Assembly: GCF_040054535.1 (NCBI RefSeq)
Contig: NC_090797.1
Location: 13,221,001-13,285,000 of the forward strand
Length of the DNA stretch: 64,000 nt
Source: Antennarius striatus
Taxonomy: Eukaryota > Chordata > Actinopteri > Lophiiformes > Antennariidae
Direction of reading: 5' to 3'
Under the pieces are notes generated by a model. The model searched no databases and was not told where the DNA came from. It worked only from the letters and a program-made list of their open reading frames with translations. Of this stretch, positions 37,700-62,929 are shown piece after piece. Numbering within the stretch: position 1 is the first letter of the stretch; each line of letters starts with the position of its first letter. Position numbers and translations under genes: made by a program.

Positions 37700-37836
37700 G
37701 ATGTGGTCTACGGCTGCAGCCTCTCATCTCTTACCATCCAGGCTAAGAGTAGTATTAATATAATGCACAGCAAACTGGTTTATACTGGTTCAGGAGCGAA
37801 ATCCATGTTGGAAATCAATCACTGGAATCCATCAGT
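37700..37836 (-). other. slc41a2: Probable slc41a2 5' UTR part of the start-codon exon, with short uORFs
   Basis: A good 3' splice site (pyrimidine run then CTTCCTCAG, boundary at 37836) lies 137 nt upstream of the start codon, so the start exon is probably preceded by at least one untranslated exon that I could not place. Within this leader are short upstream ORFs at 37815-37832 (5 codons) and 37780-37806 (8 codons). There is also a longer overlapping one beginning ATGAGAGGC that runs past the main start in another frame. The exon boundary is inference. Confidence 0.5.
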
Positions 37837-38349
37837 CTGAGGAAGGAGAACAGAGGGGACAGGAGCCAGAAGCAACATAAGGATTATAAAACACCAAGAT
37901 TAAACAAATGAATGAATCAATTTACAAGAAATGTATGTTCTGTGTTAAGGACACACCTGTATCACAGTCCTGTAAACTGGCTTTGTAAAAATGATAATCT
38001 CTGTAGAATAAAGACTCAGTCTGGACCTGCTCTCTTTGGAGAGCGCCTTAATGTAACTGATGTTGGGATTTGATACAACATAAATACATTAAAATGAACT
38101 GAAAGAAGAAATTAAACCAGAGGAGTCTGAATCAAAAGTGATGATATCATTCAAAAAGTATCACAAATTTATGCTTTTCTTCCTGCTATCCAGGATTCCA
38201 TCAAGTTTCAGGAAATCCTACAAGAAAGAATCTCCCCATCTGTGCAAAAGCTGTTTCAGAGTAAGTCCTGGATAATCCTAGTGGACGTCTTGGACGTATG
38301 ACTCAAATGGCATAAAAAAATTCTCTTGTGAAATTTGAAGAAAGCCGTT

Positions 38350-38600
38350 GCATCAGGGGGGCGGTGCAGTGACACAGCAGATAGCGTCTCACACCAAGAT
38401 CTATGTTCTCTCTGTGTCTGCGTGGGTTCTCTGCGGGTTCTCCAGCTTCCTCCCACCTCCAAAAACACACAGCTGAGGTGAATCGACAACTCCAAATTGT
38501 CCTTAGGTGTGAGTGTGTGCATGAATGGTTGTTCGTCTTTTGTGTGGCCCTGCGATACACTGGCAGCATGTCCATAGCCACCTGGAATAAGCTGTGACAC
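38350..38600 (+). mobile_element. V-SINE-like element upstream of slc41a2
   Basis: Head GGGGCGGTGCAGTGACACAG, then the SINE body with GTGGGTTCTCTGCGGGTTCT, CTCCAAATTGTCCTTAGGTG and GCCCTGCGATACACTGGC. This order matches the conserved central and L2-like 3' regions of fish V-SINEs. Confidence 0.7.
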
Positions 38601-39578
38601 GCAAGGTGGAAAAGCAGATGAAGAAAACAAGAAAATGTGTGTATGGATGGACAGTGGCAGCAGGTAACCTTGGGAGTATTCCAGAACTGAAGGCCTTTGT
38701 CCACGAGGAATGTGCTGAGATTCCTCAGGCCAGAACCAGCGGCCTGGTTGTGTGTCTAAAAGGTCACAGCTGCTAAAGGTTCTCTACAAATAACCAGAAG
38801 CATTTTTAAGCAAGAGGCTGCATCACCTGGAGACTCAAACAGGAAGTTCAAATAGCATTTAGCATCATGTAAAGGAAAACCATTTAAAATGTGGTACATT
38901 GGGTTGTTGAAACTGTTATAGTTTGATCAAGTAGAATTTTTAATAACTATAAGCGCCATCTGTGCCTGATGTGAACATAGTATGAAGCAGTAAACTTAAA
39001 TACAGGCATCCCACACATTTAAATTAAACATGATGCTGCTAATCAGACAGAACGCGTCTCCCAAACTTCTTCATGCTATGACTGTCTTGTGGTGATGATG
39101 CAGTGCGGAGAACTTAGTTTACACATCATTAGACTACATCCCATGATAGTCAGGACCGTTCGCAGAGCTTTACGCCATACGTTTGGGCTTTCATGAGATG
39201 TACTCTCACAGTGAGTGTGAATGTTTCCAGTCGGAGTCAACACATCTGGCTAGTCGTGGATATTTGTTGATGTTAGCTGAAACATGTTAGCTAGCTGCAC
39301 AGAAATCAGAGCAGTAAAAAAAAACAACCCACGACTCTAGTTTCTTAAACGTTAGCCGTGAGACTGAATTGTCCTGCGTTAGCAAGAAGGTGGGTACGGA
39401 ATAAAATAATTATCCTAGTCATGAATTTTAAGTTGTGTTTTTTAAGTTATGTTTGTTACCTTTCTGCTGCGGAGACATTTTATCCAGAAGGGAAGATGCG
39501 ACTATCGTTCAGTGACAGACCGACAGGCAGAGAGCCGCGTCACAGCGTTAAGTGAGGCCAAAGCTCGTCTATGTTGAG

Positions 39579-39606
39579 AAGATGGCGGACTCCGTTTAAA
39601 AAAACG
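39579..39606 (+). promoter_or_regulatory. YY1-type initiator followed by a splice donor
   Basis: AAGATGGCGGAC is the classic YY1/initiator motif found just downstream of transcription starts, in the sense orientation for a plus-strand transcript. Eighteen bases after it a strong donor CG|GTGAGTAAT follows (GT at 39607). This fits an untranslated first exon, perhaps of nopchap1, with a 5-codon uORF (39582-39599). Confidence 0.5.
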
Positions 39607-39782
39607 GTGAGTAATCCGAACCTAGGGAGTTTATCCTATCGGAGGGGGTTTTACTGCTACACTATTGTGATCTGACAATAGAATATGGATTGGCTCGATT
39701 CGCAAAATGATAATTCCATTTATTTCCATGTAGCTTACTGCATGAGTAAATACAGATACCCAATATAAAAATGCACTTTGTG

Positions 39783-39783
<1 letters not shown>

Positions 39784-39840
<57 letters not shown>

Positions 39841-39872
39841 CTTTAATAATCCCGGAGGAAATTGCACAGGGA
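39784..39872 (-). mobile_element. LINE 3' tail with (TAGA/TCTA)n
   Basis: On the minus strand: CAATTTCCTCCGGGATTATT, AAAGTA, then (TCTA)n of about 57 bp. This is the 3' terminus of a 5'-truncated non-LTR retrotransposon. Confidence 0.6.
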
Positions 39873-40304
39873 TGGTTTGCTTTGTTGTACTGGGTTTTGA
39901 TACATCTTAATTGCAATTGTTAATTTCCTAGGGAGAATTTATAGTACTGTTGGTTAATATGTTTGAAGGTAATTATGAAACTCTTTATACGAACTGAATT
40001 GACTCTGAATCGTGTAGACCAGTGTTTCGTCGCAACAAAGGTATGCCAGAGTGAGACCTCCTGTTACACCGTCATCTCTCCACGAGAAGTGGCATACTGT
40101 ACATAGCTCCATCGTAGTGCGCAATCGCAGCATTAACACGAAACACACAGAACACAGTGCAGCAAACCGATTCCTTACAAACTCCTGGTTATAGTGGGGA
40201 ATTAAGCTTTCGACATACCTTATTTATTCAAATGCTTTTTTGTGTCGGCTCAGCGTTATCTTCCCAATCACCATCATGGGCCAATTTCAAAAGTTCTTCC
40301 CGAA

Positions 40305-40320
40305 CAGCAGGGGGCGCTGC
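40305..40320 (+). promoter_or_regulatory. CTCF core motif upstream of nopchap1
   Basis: CAGCAGGGGGCGCTGC matches the vertebrate CTCF consensus core (CCAGCAGGGGGCGCT) except for the first base. It lies 95 bp before the nopchap1 start codon. A CCAAT box is at 40281-40285. Occupancy is not shown by sequence. Confidence 0.65.
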
Positions 40321-40414
40321 AGGGATGTAAAATACCGCCATTCGTTTCCGGTATCCGGATGTTAGTCTCACTGTTAACGCATGTCTACGAACACCTGGTG
40401 GAGTTTCGTCTAAC

Positions 40415-42317
40415 ATGGAATTAAACACCAAGAAAACGCGCTCACAGGCTTTGTTGACATGTGGCGACGGAGGAGGTCAGAGTTCTATTATTATTAGTGG
40501 TTTGGATGTTGATAGAAAAATTAATGTATGCCGTAATTGTAAACGAAAACGTTAGCTACTTGTTTTTTCAGATAATATTAATGATTTTCAGTTTCTATAA
40601 TCATGGCTGGAGCTATTTTTACTCACTATACTTAAAAGAGAATTGCCCGATGAAGGTCATGCCACAGCATCTCAGTGGGTTTAAATCTGGGTTTCCAATC
40701 AGCCACTCAAAAACTTATATTTTGCTTCTTTGGAGCCATGCAGAGGAAGACTTGCTGGTGTGTTTCAGATCAGTGTCCTGCTGCATAGCCAGAGTAACCT
40801 TTGACCTGAGGTCATGAAGTCATGGCCGGATATTCTCCCTCAGGATTTCCTGCTAGAGCAGAATGATGAGGTTTTTATGGAATGCTGTGTTAGTTTTGTG
40901 CCAGATGCAATGGGAAACACATTCAAAGCAGGTCCAGAGTTTTTGTTTCATCGGTCAACAGAAGACGTGAGCCTTTGCAGGGCTTTATTTTGTGCAGCAG
41001 AGGTTTTCCTCCTTCAAACTCTCCATTTTTGTCCGGTCTCACTGTTTTGTTTTGTAAAATTACAGATTCTCTCCTCCACATCTGTCAATGAGTCATTCTT
41101 TATGCTTGTCAAAGTTTAAATTTGACCTTGACCTAGTTTTCTGATGGTCATAGTCATCATCTCATTTTTATCCCCTTTGCCGCCCGAGTAATTTGCTTTT
41201 TGTTTCATCTTTCTATCTGCAAAGGTTGCGTGATATTTGGTGGACTAACGGACGGATGGACGAACGAACACACAAACACTGATAATTACAATACATCACC
41301 GCTTTGAAGCGGGATGTAATCAATATTGGTGCAATTTTACGAGAACGTTTCTAATAAAGTTGATACATATTGGATTCACGTATATTATGAAATTTAGAAA
41401 ATAACAGTTCATGCTGGCCGTATCACTTTATTTTGTTGTTTTATTTATCCTCCGCACCTGAAAAAAGCTCCGGACCATGGAGCTAAACGGTTGGAGACAC
41501 TGCTTCAGATGTTGTTCTGGTCTTTGTGACCTCTTGAAAGAACTATCAATGTCCTCTTGGAGTCAGTTTTGGTAGACTGGCCACTCCTAAAGAAGGTTCT
41601 CCACAGTGAACAGTGGTGATATTGACTCTCTGACTCCAGACATTTGTCTTTTTTTTAAACTCCAGGCCCTCAGGTTCGACCGTAACTATAATTTCTTTGT
41701 GCCGCCAGGTCTCAGTGAGAAACTTCTCCTGAAGCCGAAGCGTGGCAGCTCCCTGCAGACGGAGAGAGTTCCCAGAAGCAGCGGTGAGGCTAAATATTCA
41801 TCCCCTGATGCTATTTCTTGCATATTCATTATTTTTTTAAAACTCAGCACAGAGGTGTGACGATCTGTTTTCTTTTGGTGAGGCAGTGCTGGAGCGACTA
41901 CAGACTTTTCTGCCTCAGATATCCGAGGCCAATGAAAGGCTGAAACAGCAGATGGAAGAAGATCCTGCTCGATGCTTTGATATTGAGAACGTAGAGGCGG
42001 CACAGAGCGTCATAGCGATGGTGAGTGTAGGACCGCTGGTGCTAAAATAACTAAGAGGTTTTCCTGCTTCTCTCTATTGAGCTAGAAAACTGGTTTTAGT
42101 GCGTCGTGTGATTTCTCCCCGTCCTCAGGATGTGGCGCTGGTGGAGCTCAGCGGGTCAGACGGTGACTCAGATGATGATGAGGAGACTTCAGACTCTGAA
42201 GAGGACTCAGACTCTGGTGAAGGGAGTGAGATCACTGAGCACAACCTCAAATTACCTGGAGATAAAGTCAAGAAGACGAAGGCTAACATCCAAGTTGTGG
42301 ATCAGCAGGGATCGTAG
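40415..42317 (+). CDS. nopchap1: nopchap1: NOP protein chaperone 1 (C12orf45 orthologue), 4 exons
   Basis: Plus-strand exons 40415-40475, 41709-41783, 41887-42020 and 42129-42317 join to 459 nt, 152 residues. In human the family helps load NOP58 during box C/D snoRNP assembly, acting with the R2TP system in the nucleus. Visible matches to human are ALLTCGDGGG near the N-terminus (human ELLTAGSDGRGG), LQTFLPQISEANERL (human VQTFLPQMARANEKL), DIENV followed by DVALVEL, and an acidic Ser/Asp/Glu tail then NLKLPGDK. Exon 1 to exon 2 was fixed by phase: G|GT gives Gly, then LSEKLLLKPK. The exon 1 donor (GTCAGA) is weak, so exon 1 is the least certain part. AATAAA lies at 42736-42741 and again at 43058-43063. 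It is convergent with aldh1l2. Confidence 0.9.
41104..41335 (+). repeat. Dispersed repeat copy A (nopchap1 intron 1)
   Basis: TTTGACCTTGACCTAGTTTT, GCTTTTTGTTTCATCTTTCT and CAATACATCACCGCTTTGAA in this order. The reverse complement of nearly the whole block recurs at 57837-58020. Confidence 0.65.
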
Positions 42318-42735
42318 GAACGAGGAACCACAGACGTGTTTATTGTCTTCGCCCTCTGAGGTGATTAAACTGATCCGTCATAAAACATTTCACCTCATGT
42401 GAGATTTACCCCACAGAGGTGATGTGCTCAGAGCTCCTGTGTGCAGAAAACACACGTCTCACTCCCTGTGGGAACAGCATCAAATATGATTTTGTACACC
42501 GACATGTTGCAAAAGTGCATTTGGAGCCACAAGAGTGATGACCTCATCCAGTCTGGTAATCAGCTGACTGCGTGACCTCTAATTGTATTTGTTGTGAAAT
42601 GTAATGCCATGAATCAGCTTGTTTTAGATTATCATGAGCTCAGGCTTTGTGTCGTTATTCATTCATGAGGCTCAGAGATTTTTTTTACATGAACACTCAT
42701 CTGTCAGTGAGGATGGACTTAAACCAACAGATGGG

Positions 42736-42741
42736 AATAAA
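42736..42741 (+). terminator. Candidate nopchap1 poly(A) signal
   Basis: AATAAA on the plus strand about 420 nt after the nopchap1 stop. A second candidate is at 43058-43063. Confidence 0.5.
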
Positions 42742-43684
42742 CCACGTTAAACTGTAGTCGTGAAAACTCCAGCGTGACCCCGTGCCTTCTGACCTCAGCT
42801 CCGCAGGATGTTCCGTCACGAGCGCAGAGGACAGAGCTGGACAATGTTACTCTGTAGAACAGATAAACTACAAATGAACTTTTTGCCATAGTCACGTTTT
42901 CTCTCCAGATTGAATGAGCCTTTGGGTGTTGAATAACACAAGCTTTCACGTTTTCTGGATTGAATTTAAATTCTTTGGCCTGAAGGATCCTGATTTAGGA
43001 TCAGTCACTGAAAACTTTCAGGCAGCTGAAACGAATGATTATTTTTATTGCAATGAAAATAAAGTCTATATACCGACTGACCTTCATGTGGATGTTGAAT
43101 TTTACCAATACAGTATGTTTGCATAATTCAAATGTCTATTTTCACTGGGATTTCCTATTTGAGTCCTCCCTTTATTTTCATCCGAGACTTCTCCAGCAGT
43201 GTTCAGGTTTGCAGCAGATTTATTTGACGTCACCCATGAGGAACATTAACAAGATCTTGATTTTAACAACATGAAGCTCAACTGCGACATCTGAATCTTA
43301 ATTGTAGATATGATTCATTTTTCTGACGTTGAAGCTTTATTCTATATGGCTGACGGTGACACCGACTAGATAATTTTACCGTTTACAACACATCGTAGTT
43401 GGAGTACAAGATGCTTGATGGAGGTCATGAAGTGCTTGATGGAGGTCAAATCCAACCAGTCCCAGTTCAGAGCTGGAGAACGACCTCAAATGTCTCGAAT
43501 GATGATGTAAAAACGTAGATTTTATACACGGTTTGTAAAATTATTTGTTCTTGGTGGATTTTTGTGCTCTACTCAGTGCTGACCTCAAAAACTGCATCTC
43601 TAGAAGAAGCAGTCGTTCCGTCTGCGTCCAGTGTGTCCCGCAGAATTCAATAAGTTGTATTCATGTATTACTGGCTGAACTTTG

Positions 43685-43690
43685 TTTATT
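43685..43690 (-). terminator. Candidate aldh1l2 poly(A) signal
   Basis: AATAAA on the minus strand about 1.03 kb past the aldh1l2 stop codon. It is the first canonical hexamer I noticed downstream; the human 3' UTR is also long. Position only. Confidence 0.35.
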
Positions 43691-44721
43691 GAAGAGGCAG
43701 CTTTCAAAAATACTTCTTAGCACAATCAGACAAACATAATATCACAAGTGAATGATGCATAAAAACATCTGTTTGGTGTGTATATTATGTTATTAACATA
43801 TTTTTCCTCTGACAAAAATATATTGATAAAGTCCTTTTCCCTCTGTTGTTAAAAATATTTACAAAAAAAAAAAAGACACATGTCTTTGTATTTAAAGATG
43901 CTCGGTGATCTAGAGTCGGTTCTCGACACTTTTCATGTCAAGAATCGAGCTTTTCTCTTTTGAAAACAATCTTGCTGAATGTTTTTTGTTTTGTTCTGGA
44001 TGACGTAGCTTATGAGCGTGATGCTAAAGTGTGTGTCAAAAACTAATTCAAAATTACAATTTGGGGAGAAAAAAAATGTAGTGGATGGGTAGAAAATTCT
44101 GAAATATGATTTGAAAGGTATGTTTTCTGAAAAAAGCATCAAGTTTTTGTTGCAGTGAGGTTGTTTCCAGCTTGCATTTGACTTCAATCGATCATTAAAA
44201 GCATCATCGATCCCTTCTTCCCCTGAAAAGTGAATGTTTGTTCCTACTGAATGACAGAATGTATCGTGTGATGAACACTTTTGAGTCAGAGAAGGTTTGA
44301 CTCACCGACTGAAGCCCAGAAGCTGCTGGCGTAAACTGAGAGGTGTAAAAGGAATGGTGATGGCAGCGAATGAGAAAAAGCTTGAGATAAACGAAACGGA
44401 CCAACATCACTGATGAAGATGCAGAAGATGTGTTTCAGGATGAAGACGAGCGTGTTTTAACATAAAACACTGAGCTCAGCTTGCATTTGTCGATATGCAG
44501 ACAGGCATAAAACACAAGAATGTCTGATTGGTGGCACGTTGTCCTTCGGAAGCGAACAACACAGGTCTCCTGTCATTCATACAGGACACACACACTCACA
44601 CTCACACAGAGCCCAGAAGCAATGCTGAATGATGCTGGGTGTCTGACTGAAGCAGACCAAGTCCCTTCCTATTGGACTCTTCTCCAGGGGGTGAGGTTTC
44701 CACAGGAGAGTCCGTCCTGCC

Positions 44722-58927
<14,206 letters not shown>

Positions 58928-59039
58928 GATGGCGTTCGTTTCCCGTTTGCAAATATTTTTCACTTATAAAAAAAATAAAATAAAAATAAATAAATGCAGG
59001 TGATTTCCTCCGACTTTCCGCTGTGGACAGTTCCTCGCC

Positions 59040-59210
59040 GGACCCACACGCTACCCCCACCGCTGCGGGTGAATGACAGTCAGGAGCAGCGGAGCGGCTC
59101 GCCAGCTAATACTCCACGGCACTGACGTGACGTACTGGTTGACGCTGTACGTGCGCGCTCCCGTGAGGCTACGCTGGGTCAGACCGCGGGGTCGCGCCTG
59201 AAGAGCTCAG
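59040..59210 (-). promoter_or_regulatory. aldh1l2: Probable aldh1l2 promoter region
   Basis: GC- and CpG-rich compared with its surroundings, starting about 110 bp upstream of the aldh1l2 start codon. It holds overlapping CRE/ATF half-sites (TGACGTGACGT, 59123-59133). No TATA box recognised. Mammalian ALDH1L2 is an ATF4-responsive gene, so an ATF/CREB-type site is plausible. Start site not determined. Confidence 0.5.
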
Positions 59211-60276
59211 CAGCCTCCAGCAGCAAATTTAGAATGATGTCTTAAATTTAAAGCAAATACCTCATGATGTTATTAGTGTAAATTAAGAATAGTACATAAA
59301 AATAGTACTATTATAAGAATTTTAACAAAGAAAGTTCTAGTGTTCTTCACAAGTTTCTATCTTATTAACTTTGCCCTTCATTATTAGGAAATAAAAATTA
59401 TCGTTCATCTTGTCATTTGATAAGCAGAACATTTTTTTATGTTTGTCACCGTAGCTGTTTTGTTTTTTTTCCTTCTAAACGTAACCCTAAAACTCTGTTG
59501 TTCACCTTGACTACAGTGTTAGCCTAACAAAATTTTCAGTGGTATATTATACAGCATGCCACTGTCAAAATGCGAATAATTCATTTTAGTTTAAGTAATA
59601 AAGAAGTTGTTTACATGAATCAAAACTAGACTGGACCCTTAATATGAGCAGAACCAAGCTGTTTAGAAGTATTTTAGTAGTTTTTAAATCATTTTTGGGT
59701 ATTATCTCCTCCAAACAGAAGAATTAATAGCAGTAATATGTATATTTTTGTGTAAATGTATATTTCTGACAGAAATTAGTGTAGAAAAAACAAGTTAACG
59801 TGTTGGAATATGAAATATCTTGTGTTTAGAATGTATTGCATTCAGGTTTTTTTTTTTGGCTTTTGGGGTGGGGAGTTAGTTGCTTGATGGTTCTTACTCA
59901 CAATGGTGTTGAATTAGCATAAGCTTTCTGTAGTTGTTTGATAGTTACAAAGGTTGCAATAGATGAAGGATAAATCATAAAAAAATGTATTCTCCTGCCA
60001 AATACTAACCTTTATTTTATACTACATAAAGGTTAAACATTTACCTGGTCTCAGATGTTAAACTGATTTTGATCTTATTTTATTAATGCCAGTGTGTTTG
60101 TGCAGTATTAATAATTATTTCTGTGCTGGTTTCTGTAGTCTGAGAAAGGGGGCATAATTAATACATAATCTTTCTGTTGCTGCTTAACAAACTATGTCTT
60201 GAACCAAGGGTCATATCTTTATCTTGAAAAATGCCAACCCTTTTTATACAAACATAATATTTACAAAGACGTTTTT

Positions 60277-60665
60277 GGGGCGGCAGTGGTTCAGCGGTTG
60301 AGCCATCGTCTTGAAGACAGGATCGCCCAGCCATCGGGGGATCGAATCCCGCTCCCGCTCCCCGGAGTGTGAGCTGATCGTGGGAGGCGTCAGCTCACCT
60401 CCCAGCCACTGCCGAGGCACCCTTGAGCAAGGCACCGTCCCCCCTACAAGATGCTCATTGGGGCGCGACCCTCGTGCGCGACCCGTCACTCCACCTCCGT
60501 TGTATCACTGTATGTCCTCTCTTACTAATTGCATGCCTACAGCCCCCTAGTGTGTGCTGAGTTCAGGGGCCTGTAACCTCTAACCCATGTGTGTAATTAA
60601 CACATATATATGTGAGTGTAAAAAGAATTTCCCCAAGAGGGATAATTAAAAGTATAGATTATTAT
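60277..60665 (+). mobile_element. tRNA-derived SINE, copy B
   Basis: Head GGGGCGGCAGTGGTTCAGCG, B box GGGATCGAATCCCGCTCCC, central TGAGCAAGGCACCGTCCCCC, ATTGCATGCCTACAGCCCCC and tail AATTTCCCCAAGAGGGATAA. Same family and strand as copy A; older or separately decayed in detail. Confidence 0.8.
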
Positions 60666-60771
60666 TAAAAGTTGTATCGTTATTGTGCAACACCCACAAC
60701 TTTAGTCTGTTCAAAGATGAACACGTTTGACTTTATTGTACTTCAAAAACTCCAGTGGTTGCAGTATGTCT

Positions 60772-60804
60772 GCCCCCCCCCCCCTCACACACACACACAC
60801 ACAC
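60772..60804. repeat. Poly-C plus (CA)n
   Basis: Compound microsatellite in the aldh1l2-samm50 interval. Confidence 0.95.
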
Positions 60805-60938
60805 CTGTTGACTTTCACACAGGGAGAGCCATGATCACAAATCCATCTGGTACCAGCCACACTCAACTGCCCTGCACAGGTTCCTGTGGAGCAAAGGTAC
60901 AAACACTCAGCTTGTATGCTGCAGACAGGTACAGCAGT

Positions 60939-60940
<2 letters not shown>

Positions 60941-61006
<66 letters not shown>
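60941..61006. repeat. (CA)n microsatellite
   Basis: About 32 CA units. Confidence 0.97.
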
Positions 61007-61008
<2 letters not shown>

Positions 61009-61134
61009 GTTCAATAAAAGGCTAATACCCCCACCCCCTCGGTCATAAAGGTATATGTGACTAAATGACCTCAGTTCTAACTATGTTGGTTGACTTGATG
61101 AAGTGTCCAGACCTTCAGGTCGTCAGGATACGGC

Positions 61135-61875
61135 CGACTGTTCTACCCACATTTAAACCAATCAGGGTGAAGCAGCCGTCCACCCATGCATCACAGACCA
61201 CATCAGCTTCTGAGTCGACTCCACTGTTCTGGCTCAGGCTGTTCATTGTCACCCAAACAACAAGCCCTGGGTAACAGAGGACATTAAATCCATTTTAAAT
61301 GACAGGAAGAGGGCTTTTAGAGCTGAGAGCAGGGAGGAGCTGAGAACCACCAGTCACACCTCAAGACTAAGATCAGAGAGACCGAGGAGGAGTACAGCTC
61401 CAGCAGAGGAACACTACGGAGGTGTGGAATAGCATGAGGACAATCCCTGCTTACAGATCAAGTGTCAACAAAGGAGTTGAAGACACAGTGGACTTGGCCA
61501 ATGAGCTTTATCTGTTCTTTGACAGATTCTACAAAGTGATGTTCTCACCCCCTACTGATCCAGGTCTCCCTGCAATCAGTACTCCTCTTTGTACCTCAAG
61601 TACTCCTCCTGATGTCAAACCTACCCCCACTGCTAACAACTGATATCGTAAAGCTTTTGCCAAATCAAACATGCGAATCAAATCTACATCAGTCATGCAG
61701 CAATAAGGAGGAATAAAGAGGGAAACGAAATCTTATTTATCCATAATTTCCTGTGCTTTTTTCTTAATTGCAATTTTATTATTCTGACTTTGTCCTTAAA
61801 TTCTGAAACGAAGCAGCTCTAACAAAAAGCTAGTTCCTCTTTGAGAAATAAAGGATTCTGATTCTGATTAATTAT
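61135..61875 (+). mobile_element. Decayed, internally deleted LINE with 3' tail
   Basis: Around 61250-61340 the plus strand encodes NNKPWVTEDIKSILNDRKRA in one frame, and near 61420 VWNSMRTI then ANELYLFFDRF, in shifted frames. This is the linker between endonuclease and reverse transcriptase of CR1/Rex/L2-type non-LTR retrotransposons. The reverse transcriptase itself is missing. It ends with TTTGAGAAATAAAGGATTCT and GATTCTGATT repeats, a LINE 3' end. Confidence 0.75.
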
Positions 61876-62711
61876 TGCCTTTTGAATTCAATTGATTCAT
61901 TAATATGTAGTTGCTTCACTGCCCCCCCCCCCACACACATATTATGAAGCAGTCATCAACATGTGTTTCATCTCTCCATGGCGTACATTTAAAACCATTT
62001 CCCTAGGATCACCAGAGAAATGGAGTTTACACCATAAATGAAATGACTACACATTTTTATCATATTCTACACTGAGACCTGGTTATTGAGGTTGACTGTT
62101 TGTAAAATGTCAAGGAATTGAGTCACTCTTTCATACAGTTGGGGTAAACACCAAACTAGTGTAGTTTTTACAGAGGGATCAGAGCTGCCCCCTGTCAGAT
62201 CAGTCAGGACAGATGTGTACACCGGGTCTCTGTCTGTCTGCTCAGCTCTACCCAGTGGATCGAGAACAAACTGAAGAAACCACACAGGATCCAGAAAGAC
62301 AAGGGGAGCAGTGGGGATTTATTTGTAAAGAGATTCCACATTAAAAACACGGCTGAGGGTAAGCGCACTGGCGGTGGATGGGCTGCGGTGGGTTTTCCAT
62401 TTTCTGCTCAATACCCAGCTGAAACGGTGTTTGCTCAATCATGCAGGTCAACTCAACACAAGTCATCGGGTCAAAAGATTTTGTTGGTTTTTGTTAACTG
62501 TCAAACAAAATACATCCTCCTTCTGAAAGAGAAGCGGCCCCAGAAGGCAAATAAAGGAAAATCTCTTCTCCGCTGTGGACACGAGTCACTGGTGACGCCA
62601 CAGGAGGAGCCGGAGAGCTGAGTCACTACTGTAGTGGCCAACGTTTCAAAATGCCAGTGGTGGAGAATGAAGGAGGAACAAAGATCCTAGCTGGGGGAGC
62701 CGCCAAACAAA

Positions 62712-62717
62712 TTTATT
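62712..62717 (-). terminator. Candidate samm50 poly(A) signal
   Basis: AATAAA on the minus strand about 230 nt downstream of the samm50 stop codon. A second AATAAA at 62318-62323 is an alternative. Assignment is by position only. Confidence 0.5.
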
Positions 62718-62904
62718 CTCTTTTCTCCATCTGTAAAAGGCCGTTTCACCACTGGCACCTTGTGGTTCAGAAGCCACGGAGGGGTCGGATACTTGGCCCC
62801 AGGACGTATGACCCATGCTAGTGTTACACATTCTACAACACATTACAAGTGACAAACAACAAGGTGATCTCCCTTCAAACGTTGCTGGAGTGGCGAGGCC
62901 GGGT

Positions 62905-62929
62905 GGTGGTGGTGGTGGTGGGGGGGGGC
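62905..62929. repeat. (GGT)n plus poly-G near the samm50 stop
   Basis: GGTGGTGGTGGTGG and a run of G, 14 nt beyond the samm50 stop, so inside its 3' UTR (ACC/C-rich on the transcript). Confidence 0.9.

Larger units (their letters stand above)
37837..40414. other. Interval between slc41a2 and nopchap1 (divergent starts)
   Basis: Carries a SINE (38350-38600), the YY1-type initiator (39579), a LINE tail with (TAGA)n and the CTCF core (40305). The slc41a2 first untranslated exon is probably here but I could not place it. Confidence 0.7.
42318..44721. other. Convergent 3' interval between nopchap1 and aldh1l2
   Basis: Contains both 3' UTRs. A short direct repeat TGCTTGATGGAGGTCA occurs twice at about 43410-43448. 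No additional gene recognised. Confidence 0.7.

Noticed and set aside
41641-41708. Longer nopchap1 exon 2 starting at 41666
   Set aside because: The acceptor there is good but out of phase with exon 1; the acceptor at 41708 restores the frame and the Gly-Leu-Ser junction.
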